Shown here one piece after another: positions 58,682-64,000 of a stretch of DNA of 64,000 bases. The DNA lies in assembly GCF_036075115.1 (NCBI RefSeq), contig NZ_CP107958.1:372001-436000 (forward strand). Reading direction: 5' to 3'. Below the pieces are notes generated by a model that saw only the letters and a list, made by a program, of their open reading frames with translations, had not been told where the DNA came from and made no database searches. A program made the position numbers and the translations under genes. This stretch comes from Streptomyces sp. NBC_00377. GTDB lineage: Bacteria; Actinomycetota; Actinomycetes; Streptomycetales; Streptomycetaceae. Each line of letters begins with the position of its first letter. Within the stretch, counting starts at the first letter, position 1.

Positions 58682-59098
58682 TCAGCTCCCCTTGACGGAG
58701 CACTGGTAGGGCCGGCCGGGGCGGGGCAGGCATCCGGCCGCGGTGATCTTCCAGCCGTCCCGGAACTCTGAGAGGAACAAGGTGTCGGAGGCCAGCACCA
58801 CCCGCGCCTGGCGCCCGTGGACGTCCACGCCGTGGATCGGGCCCCCGGCGGAAAGGACCTGCTCGACGATGGCGTCGGCACACGCCTTCTTCGCTGAATC
58901 CTCCACCTCACCGCGCGTCTCCGGGGCGAGAGCCGCGCACAGTGCCGTCCGATCACCGCCGCTCAGCGCCTTCTCGAAGGCCGTGGCCGCAGCGGACGCT
59001 GACGCTTTGCGTGCTGCGCTCCCGCCGCAGGCGCTCAGAGCCAGCATGAGCGCGCCGAGCAGGAGCGCCCAGGTGATGCGTCGGCCATGTCCGCTCAC
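58682..59098 (-). CDS. Putative lipoprotein, first gene of the DUF6766 operon
   Basis: From GTG 59098 (GAGGA upstream) the 138-residue protein has a lipoprotein signal with lipobox LALSACGG. The mature part contains ATAFEKALSGGDRTALCAAL, APETRGEVEDSAKKACADAI, GGPIHGVDVHGRQARVVLAS and DTLFLSEFRDGWKITAAGCL. The layout matches small Streptomyces lipoproteins of the NTF2/DUF4878 type. A longer frame from 59125 would put the lipobox further inside and lacks a good binding site. Likely anchored outside the membrane next to the DUF6766 protein. Confidence 0.75.
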   Translation of the reverse strand: MSGHGRRITWALLLGALMLALSACGGSAARKASASAAATAFEKALSGGDRTALCAALAPETRGEVEDSAKKACADAIVEQVLSAGGPIHGVDVHGRQARVVLASDTLFLSEFRDGWKITAAGCLPRPGRPYQCSVKGS

Positions 59099-59463
59099 GC
59101 CGGCTTCTTCCTCGGGCAGATACACGTGCTGACCTATCGTGACGGCCGAGTACCCTCAACGCCGCCGGACACGCCCTTGTCCCTCGGCCCGTGACACTTG
59201 CGCGGTCAACCGCCGCCATTCCCGCCTTCCCTGACGGCGGGTTCCGGCAGCGTGCGAATGCGGGCCCATCCACCGCCCACTCTTCCGTTCGACGGCTGCA
59301 CCGACTGCACCGTCGCGGGTACACACTGCACGGCAACGCAGGTGCCCGATGCCACCCGGCAGGTCGTGTACGCACTCGCACTCGCGGGGACGGTGAAGGA
59401 CGGCCGCTTCTCGTCTGCGGCCCGCGCCCACACGCGGCCACCCCTGTGGCAGGACGGGGCCGC
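59099..59463. other. Intergenic stretch without a supported gene
   Basis: About 360 bases between the lipoprotein gene and the imine-reductase-like gene (tail end). A plus-strand frame (VPDATRQVVYALALAGTVKD) looks coding-like but has no start and no family. Confidence 0.35.
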
Positions 59464-60345
59464 TCAGCGCACCAGAAGGTCGATCACGCCCGTCAGATCC
59501 TCCTCGCCGCTCCCCTCGGCCAGGCGGCGGCGCATGAGCTCGAAGTACGGGCTGAGCAGTTCCGGGCTGACACCCTGCTCCTCGGCGGTGCGCAGGAAGG
59601 TCGGTGTGCCGGACACCTGCATGGCGAGGTTGGAGACAACGCCCTTGGTGTAGTCGCCGCTTCGCAGCTGGTCGGCTGTCTGGTGAACCGCGGGGGCCAT
59701 CGCGACGAGCCAGTCGGCCAGGAGCGGGGCGAGCGCAGTGGGGTCGATGTCCTCTTTGCGGGTCAGGGCGAAGGCGTGGGCGGCACCGGCGAACATTGCG
59801 TACATGGCGCTGAGGAGAGCCACGTCGTACAGGGCTGCGAAGCCCGCGTTCTCACCGACATAGGTGGTGCCGGCCGGGACGGCCAAGGTCTCCCGGTGCA
59901 GCTCGAACAACTGCGGCGAGCCGCTGTAGAAGACATAGCCGCCGGCTTCCGCGACGCCGATCATCGGAGGGACAGCCATGATTTTGCCGTCCAGGTAGCG
60001 GGCACCGCGCTCGCGCGCCCACTCGGCGCGTGCACGCGCCTGATCAGGGGTGCTGGTGGTCAGATTGACCAGATCTCTGCCGACCAGGTCGGTGCCGGCC
60101 AGCACCTGGTCGACCGAGGTGTCGTCCAGCAGACACACCACGATCAGGGTGTTCGCCGCGACCGCCTCCGCGGCGGTGTCCGAGCCCCTTGCGCCCTCGG
60201 CGGCAAGGGGCTCGGCGCGGGCCGGGGTGCGGTTCCAGACGGTGAGCGGGTGGCCGGCGGCAAGCCAGGTGCGAGCCAGTGCGGTGCCCATCGCGCCCAG
60301 GCCCAGCAGCGTGACGGGTGTCTTCTCAAGAGTGTTGTGTGCCAT
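59464..60345 (-). CDS. NAD(P)-binding dehydrogenase, imine reductase / 6-phosphogluconate-dehydrogenase-like
   Basis: In this 293-residue protein the N-terminal Rossmann domain carries VTLLGLGAMGTALARTWLAA and VWNRTPARAE, specific for NADPH-type imine reductases and beta-hydroxyacid dehydrogenases. ANTLIVVCLLDDTSVDQVLA and DLVNLTTSTPDQARARAEWA follow. The helical C-terminal domain contains IMAVPPMIGVAEAGGYVFYS, ALYDVALLSAMYAMFAGAAH and QTADQLRSGDYTKG. ATG at 60345 is chosen over an upstream extension. It is divergent from the HxlR gene and probably controlled by it; such pairs are common in Streptomyces. Confidence 0.88.
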   Translation of the reverse strand: MAHNTLEKTPVTLLGLGAMGTALARTWLAAGHPLTVWNRTPARAEPLAAEGARGSDTAAEAVAANTLIVVCLLDDTSVDQVLAGTDLVGRDLVNLTTSTPDQARARAEWARERGARYLDGKIMAVPPMIGVAEAGGYVFYSGSPQLFELHRETLAVPAGTTYVGENAGFAALYDVALLSAMYAMFAGAAHAFALTRKEDIDPTALAPLLADWLVAMAPAVHQTADQLRSGDYTKGVVSNLAMQVSGTPTFLRTAEEQGVSPELLSPYFELMRRRLAEGSGEEDLTGVIDLLVR

Positions 60346-60383
60346 GCCGATTAGGCTGGCCGCAGAGCCGGAGGCGATCAAGT

Positions 60384-60401
60384 ACCCACTTGGCGGTGGG
60401 T
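60384..60401. promoter_or_regulatory. Candidate HxlR operator in the divergent promoter
   Basis: ACCCAC-TTGGCG-GTGGGT is a perfect 6-bp inverted repeat 39 bp upstream of the reductase start and 42 bp upstream of the HxlR start. The flanking GTACCCAC..GTGGGTGGTTAC extends it imperfectly. HxlR proteins bind such short palindromes; assignment is by position. Confidence 0.5.
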
Positions 60402-60442
60402 GGTTACCCCGGGGTGAGCGAGCACGTCAGAAGGGGTGGGGC

Positions 60443-60817
60443 ATGACGACGCTGAACCGGCCGGGCGCACCAGAGGGGCACGTCTGCGGGATCGACGCCG
60501 CGATGGAGGTGATCGGCGGCAAGTGGAAAGTGCTGATTCTGTGGGCGCTCCACGAGCATCCCCACCGCCGATTCGGTGAGCTGCGCCGACTGCTGACGGG
60601 CATCACCGAGAAGGTGCTGGCCTCTCACCTGCGCGAGCTGGAGGCGGACGGCGTCGTGCACCGTGTCTCCTACGACGAGGTGCCGCCCCGCGTCGAGTAC
60701 TCACTGACCGATGACGGGGTGCGCCTCAACGACGCACTCCAGCCGCTGGCCGCCTGGGGCCGCGAGCGGCCCACCGCTCGAGGGCCGGAAGGGTGGGCGG
60801 GCCGGGGTTCGTCGTGA
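60443..60817 (+). CDS. HxlR-family transcriptional regulator
   Basis: This 124-residue protein has the typical HxlR start GHVCGIDAAMEVIGGKWKVL with the sensing cysteine. The winged helix-turn-helix holds RRFGELRRLLTGITEKVLAS, HLRELEADGVVHRVSYDEVP and PRVEYSLTDDGVRLNDALQP. Single-domain MarR-fold repressors of this family often sense aldehydes or electrophiles through the cysteine. ATG at 60443 follows GAAGGGG. Divergent from the imine-reductase-like gene, its probable target. Confidence 0.93.
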   Translation: MTTLNRPGAPEGHVCGIDAAMEVIGGKWKVLILWALHEHPHRRFGELRRLLTGITEKVLASHLRELEADGVVHRVSYDEVPPRVEYSLTDDGVRLNDALQPLAAWGRERPTARGPEGWAGRGSS

Positions 60818-61098
60818 ACGTGCCGGCCACAGTCACTTGTCGACGGCCGCGACCGGCTCGGGCCGGCGAAGGCTGCGCAACACCGTGGGGGTCGTCCAGC
60901 CGCGCAGCGTGGCGTGGATCATCGGCACCCGAGCCGCACTACCCGGCCCGCGGCGGCATCCCCGCCTTCCTGGACGACAACGGGTGAAGACGCGGCAGGC
61001 CGCCGCCGGCAACAGCGGGCGGAACACCCGAGGCCGCCGGGCCCTTCTCCGCCGGCCGGCTGTCGGGCATGGCCCCGGAAGGTCGAAGAAGACCACCG

Positions 61099-61833
61099 TC
61101 AGGGGCTGTGGGTCCGCCGCCTCCTGACGAACCATCCGCCCGTCAGGGCCGCAAGGGCAAGCACACCCGCGGCCGGCGCCCAGTGCTGCCGACGCCACAG
61201 CGGGTTCTGCCACCGCCACAGCGGCGCGGGTGCGGCCTCGACGGGGATCGTCGCGCGGTCGTTGCCGGGCACGGGGTCGTTCGGGCTGTACGCGGTGACG
61301 GAGCCCTCGGCCCCGGGGATCCGCTTGTCGATGCGGATGTGGAAACCGATGGTGGCCGAGGAGCCGGGCAAGGGGTTGCCGTCGCACAGGAAGAAGTAGT
61401 TGTCCTTGTCCTGCGGCAGTCGGCAGGAGTACCTGCGATCGTCGTCGTCCCCTTCCCAGGGGATGGACGTGACCGTGGTCCCGGGAGGCGGTACCACCGC
61501 GAAGGTCCCGGAGGCTCCGTCGTCGGCGGGACCGGGACTCAGGTTCCGCACGCCGAGCCGGACCACGACGGTGTCACCCACCCTTCCTTCGACCCTCGCG
61601 GTGACAGGGGCGTAGTCGGCCGGCGACGACCGGGCGGCATCACCGGAGAGTGCCGCGCGGGGGTGCGCCAGGTCCACGGCGTGGACCGCGCGGGTGGGTG
61701 GCACACGGCGGGGGGCGGTCCAGGGCCGTTGCGGCGGCCGGGGCTGCGCCTCCACCGGCCACGCCATGGCCCCGAGCGCGGCCAGGGACACGACCGCGGC
61801 ACCGATCCGGCGCATGACGGCACGCTCAGCCAT
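61099..61833 (-). CDS. Secreted wall or membrane-anchored protein with C-terminal helix
   Basis: This 244-residue protein starts at 61833. It has a signal peptide (VMRRIGAAVVSLAALGAMAW..EA) and a beta-rich domain (ARVEGRVGDTVVVRLGVRNL; DGASGTFAVVPPPGTTVTSI; DKDNYFFLCDGNPLPGSSAT; IRIDKRIPGAEGSVTAYSPN). A C-terminal transmembrane helix (WAPAAGVLALAALTGGWFV) and a basic RRRR tail complete it. The tail is that of a sortase-like anchor but no LPxTG/LAxTG motif is visible, so it is probably a single-pass membrane protein facing outward. A homologous group of unknown function is common in Streptomyces. Confidence 0.7.
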   Translation of the reverse strand: MAERAVMRRIGAAVVSLAALGAMAWPVEAQPRPPQRPWTAPRRVPPTRAVHAVDLAHPRAALSGDAARSSPADYAPVTARVEGRVGDTVVVRLGVRNLSPGPADDGASGTFAVVPPPGTTVTSIPWEGDDDDRRYSCRLPQDKDNYFFLCDGNPLPGSSATIGFHIRIDKRIPGAEGSVTAYSPNDPVPGNDRATIPVEAAPAPLWRWQNPLWRRQHWAPAAGVLALAALTGGWFVRRRRTHSP

Positions 61834-62158
61834 GGGCCCGACCCGTTTCCCTCGCATCCGTGTCCCACATTCCTGTACGTCGGTGCGTCCTTCTGCGACG
61901 GCGCCGCGAGCATGCGGACGCGCGAGCAAGCGAGGGTAGCCCTGGAAACCGCTCAGTGGGACCGCTTCCGCCCTCGTGGACAGCCGTGCTCCGACACCAC
62001 GAGGTCGCCGTTTATGCGAACTACCACGGACGTCTCACCGAGCGGGCTGCCGGTAGAGGTTACCGGCCCGGGTGGTTTTGCGTGGAGTAGCCCGCAGGAC
62101 TCTCTCTGCCTCCGAGAGGGTGGTTGCGTCGAGTCACGGGTAGAGAGGAGGGGCGGGG
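61834..62158. other. Intergenic stretch without a supported gene
   Basis: About 325 bases between divergent genes. Near its right end GAGAGGAGGGGCGGGG precedes the integrase stub. No repeat or palindrome of note was seen. Confidence 0.4.
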
Positions 62159-62512
62159 GTGAGCACCCCTGTGATCGCGGATTTGTATCCCACGTTGCGT
62201 GTGCGCCTGGCATCCTGCACAGCTACGGTCCCCGCAGACGTGCTGGATCGCTTCGGTGTCGGGGAGGGGCAGCCGTTCCTTCTCTGCGGTGACGGTTCGT
62301 ACGACGTGGATCTGAACCGCTTTTTGCGTGAGCTGCCGAGCCGGGGGGCGCGGGCGGAGAACAGCGTGGCGGCGTACGCCCGCGACCTGACGCTGTTCGT
62401 CCGGTTCCTGGAGACCTCGCGGCACGGCAAGCGAATCTGGGCTTGTGACGGTGAGGACCTGTGGGCCCATGAGCGGGTGCGGTTGTGGAGGACCTGGCCC
62501 GCAACCGCGTGA
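62159..62512 (+). pseudogene. N-terminal part of a tyrosine recombinase
   Basis: The 117-codon frame has PVIADLYPTLRVRLASCTAT, PFLLCGDGSYDVDLNRFLRE and ENSVAAYARDLTLFVRFLET SRHGKRIW, the SAM-like core-binding domain of phage-type integrases (..L..YL..L...S..T...Y..DL..F..FL). It then stops after WRTWPATA. The catalytic domain with the R-H-R-Y residues is absent; downstream is the MarR gene. A stub of a mobile element or a genuine truncated protein. Confidence 0.65.
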
Positions 62513-62629
62513 ACCTGAACAAGGTGATCACGCACTGGCCAGAGAGGTGTGCATCTCCTGGTGAGTGGCGTGGTCTGCCGGCCCGCGACGAGTAGGCTGG
62601 TCGTTCGTCATCGGACCGGGGAGGTCGGC

Positions 62630-63070
62630 GTGGACTATGGCGACAAGCTCTTCTGGCTCTCGGTTGTGATTCAACGCAAGTACGCGCAGATCTGCGCCGA
62701 GTTCGACCTGACCCCCTCGCAGGCCACGCTGCTCTGCGCAGTCAGGAACGAGCCGCGGCAGATGGCCGACCTCGCCGCGTCGTTGGGTATGACCAAGAAC
62801 GCATTGAGCCAGCTGGTCGATCGCACCGCGCGGCGCGAGTTGGTCGGCCGGGCAAGCTCGGCGCAGGACCGACGGGTCGTCATGCTCAGTGCGACGCCCA
62901 CGGGGAAGGTGCTCGCCGAGGCCCTTTATGCCGAGGTCGCCAAGCGCCTGCCCGAGATCGCGAGGAACCTCGACGCCGACGACCAGCGCGACTTCGAGCG
63001 CGTGGCCACCGCCATCGTGGACACGTCGGACCTCTCTTCGCCCACCTCGAATCAACCCATCACACCGTGA
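62630..63070 (+). CDS. MarR-family transcriptional regulator
   Basis: This 146-residue protein starts at GTG 62630 behind GGGGAGG. The winged helix-turn-helix reads EFDLTPSQATLLCAVRNEPR, QMADLAASLGMTKNALSQLV and DRTARRELVGRASSAQDRRV, followed by VMLSATPTGKVLAEALYAEV. The frame extends upstream to 62549 but that part lacks a good start site and family similarity. Two perfect palindromes follow its stop, before the NmrA-like gene, which is probably the repressed target. Confidence 0.9.
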   Translation: MDYGDKLFWLSVVIQRKYAQICAEFDLTPSQATLLCAVRNEPRQMADLAASLGMTKNALSQLVDRTARRELVGRASSAQDRRVVMLSATPTGKVLAEALYAEVAKRLPEIARNLDADDQRDFERVATAIVDTSDLSSPTSNQPITP

Positions 63071-63090
63071 GGTCCCGCTACACCCACACC

Positions 63091-63135
63091 TTGACGTAGT
63101 TCATGCCATGAACTAGTTTCGTTCATGGCATGAAC
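63091..63135 (+). promoter_or_regulatory. Promoter with twin palindromic operators before the NmrA-like gene
   Basis: TAGTTCATG-C-CATGAACTA (63097-63115) and GTTCATG-G-CATGAAC (63121-63135) share the same core, with centres 22 bp apart, about two helical turns. A TTGACG (63091-63096) and TAGTTT (63114-63119) at 17-bp spacing form a candidate promoter that both sites cover. This is a classic layout for MarR repression. Confidence 0.8.
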
Positions 63136-63153
63136 TAGTGAAGGGTGGCAGCG

Positions 63154-64000
63154 ATGAGCACACAGACGACCGGCACGATCGCAGTCTTAGGCGCGACGGG
63201 GCAACAGGGCGGGGCGGTGGTCGACGCGCTGCTGGACCGCAAGGCGCGGGTGCGGGCTTTGGTCCGCAACCCGCAGTCCGACCGGGCTCAGGCGCTGGCC
63301 GCCCGCGGCGTCGAGCTGGCGGCCATCCGGGCCGACGACCCGGCGTCGCTGGCCACCGCCCTGGCGACAGTCGAGGGGTTCTACTTCATGACGCCGGAGG
63401 CGAACAGCCTCGAAGAGGTCGAGGCGGAGATCCGCATCGGTACCGCGCTCGTCGACGCGGCGGTCGAGGCGGGCGTCCCGCACGTCGTGTTCAACTCGGT
63501 CTTCGGAGCGGACCGGGAGTCGGGTGTGCCGCACCACGACTCGAAGCACTGGATCGAGGAGCACCTGAGGAAGTCCGGCCTGAGGGCCACGATGGTTCGC
63601 CCGACCGCCTTCATGGAGAACTTCGCGAGCGTGATGGCACCGAGCCTGGAGCATGGGGAGATCGTGCTGAGGCTGCCGCTGCCGGAGGACGTCGCCCTGA
63701 AGATGATCTCGGTCAGGGACATCGGCCTGGTCGCCGCCGCGCTCCTGCTCGACGCCGCGGAGGCGCCCGGCGGAGCCGTCGAGCTCGTCGGCGACGAGCT
63801 GACGGGCCCCCAGATCGCCGCGGCGTTCGGCGCGCGCGTCGGGCTCCCGGCACGGTACGAGGCCCTCCCGTTGAGCGTGCTTCCCAACGACCTCGACAAG
63901 GCGATGTTCCGCCAGTTCGCGGAGGCGGCGGAATACCCTTCGGACCTCGCGGTGGTGCGCTCGATCGAGCCGGCCACCCTGGACCTGGTCGAGTGGATCC
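63154..64000 (+). CDS. NmrA-like NAD(P)-binding protein (3' end outside the window)
   Basis: From ATG 63154 (AAGGGTGG upstream) the frame runs open to the window edge, 282 codons. The N-terminus TIAVLGATGQQGGAVVDALL has the GATGxxG motif of atypical SDR (NmrA/HSCARG) proteins. ATALATVEGFYFMTPEANSL, AAVEAGVPHVVFNSVFGADR, WIEEHLRKSGLRATMVRPTA and FMENFASVM follow, all typical. The usual length is ~290-300 residues, so only the last few are missing. NmrA-like proteins sense NADP(H) or reduce quinones. It is the likely target of the adjacent MarR repressor. Confidence 0.9.
   Translation, partial: MSTQTTGTIAVLGATGQQGGAVVDALLDRKARVRALVRNPQSDRAQALAARGVELAAIRADDPASLATALATVEGFYFMTPEANSLEEVEAEIRIGTALVDAAVEAGVPHVVFNSVFGADRESGVPHHDSKHWIEEHLRKSGLRATMVRPTAFMENFASVMAPSLEHGEIVLRLPLPEDVALKMISVRDIGLVAAALLLDAAEAPGGAVELVGDELTGPQIAAAFGARVGLPARYEALPLSVLPNDLDKAMFRQFAEAAEYPSDLAVVRSIEPATLDLVEWI

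Noticed and set aside
1..64000. tRNA or rRNA genes
   Set aside because: No cloverleaf with GGTTCGA-type T-loop and CCA-compatible acceptor, and no rRNA-like sequence, was noticed by eye; a tRNAscan run would be decisive.

Overview
The window is very GC-rich, with strong third-position GC in every convincing gene, GTG and ATG starts behind purine-rich ribosome binding sites, many Sec-secreted proteins, PadR/ROK/HxlR/MarR switches, a GH2 exo-glucosaminidase, DUF5707 and DUF6766 proteins and a SpoIIE-type sensor phosphatase. This points to a Streptomyces (or very close actinomycete) chromosome. The high density of broken genes and secreted proteins suggests a chromosome arm rather than the core. 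No tRNA, rRNA or CRISPR array was seen.

Region 1 (1-10 kb) resembles a hypoxia/dormancy cluster of the DosR/OsdR type. On the minus strand are two universal stress proteins flanking an alcohol dehydrogenase, followed by three broken carbon-metabolism genes (phosphoketolase with an internal deletion, GAPDH cut to 55 residues, a second alcohol dehydrogenase with a frameshift) and two flavin-binding PPOx-fold proteins. On the plus strand are a cyclic-nucleotide-binding protein, a CBS-BON protein and a NarL/DosR-type response regulator. The same gapped palindrome, GGGNC-N4-GNCCC, lies before the stress-protein operon (twice, 20 bp apart), before the second alcohol dehydrogenase and before the regulator. 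A SpoIIE/HATPase sensor and a transketolase follow (10-15 kb).

Region 2 (15-28.5 kb) is an accessory zone. Intact secreted proteins, a LuxR-type regulator, a large secreted hydrolase, a methyltransferase and a RibD-like reductase lie among remnants of a HAD hydrolase, COG4705 membrane protein, TnpB, MFS transporter, ATP-dependent DNA ligase, amidase, IS5 transposase and JmjC/cupin protein.

Region 3 (28.4-39.7 kb) begins with a MarR/VOC divergent pair with twin operators and a 169-bp palindromic element. It continues as an envelope locus: small secreted SH3-like proteins, a DUF2690-like protein, a serine hydrolase with the same SH3-like tail, an FHA-domain protein translationally coupled to a transmembrane Ser/Thr kinase with an extracellular lytic-transglycosylase-like domain, and an L,D-transpeptidase.

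Region 4 (39.7-64 kb) is made of self-contained switch modules: a hydrolase whose TetR regulator has decayed while its operators persist, PadR with an FtsX-type ABC transporter, ROK with an exo-beta-D-glucosaminidase, an HxlR/imine-reductase-like pair, and MarR with an NmrA-like protein that runs off the right edge. RNase J, an amino-acid permease, an HNH-like protein and a three-gene membrane operon containing a 27-residue peptide lie between them.
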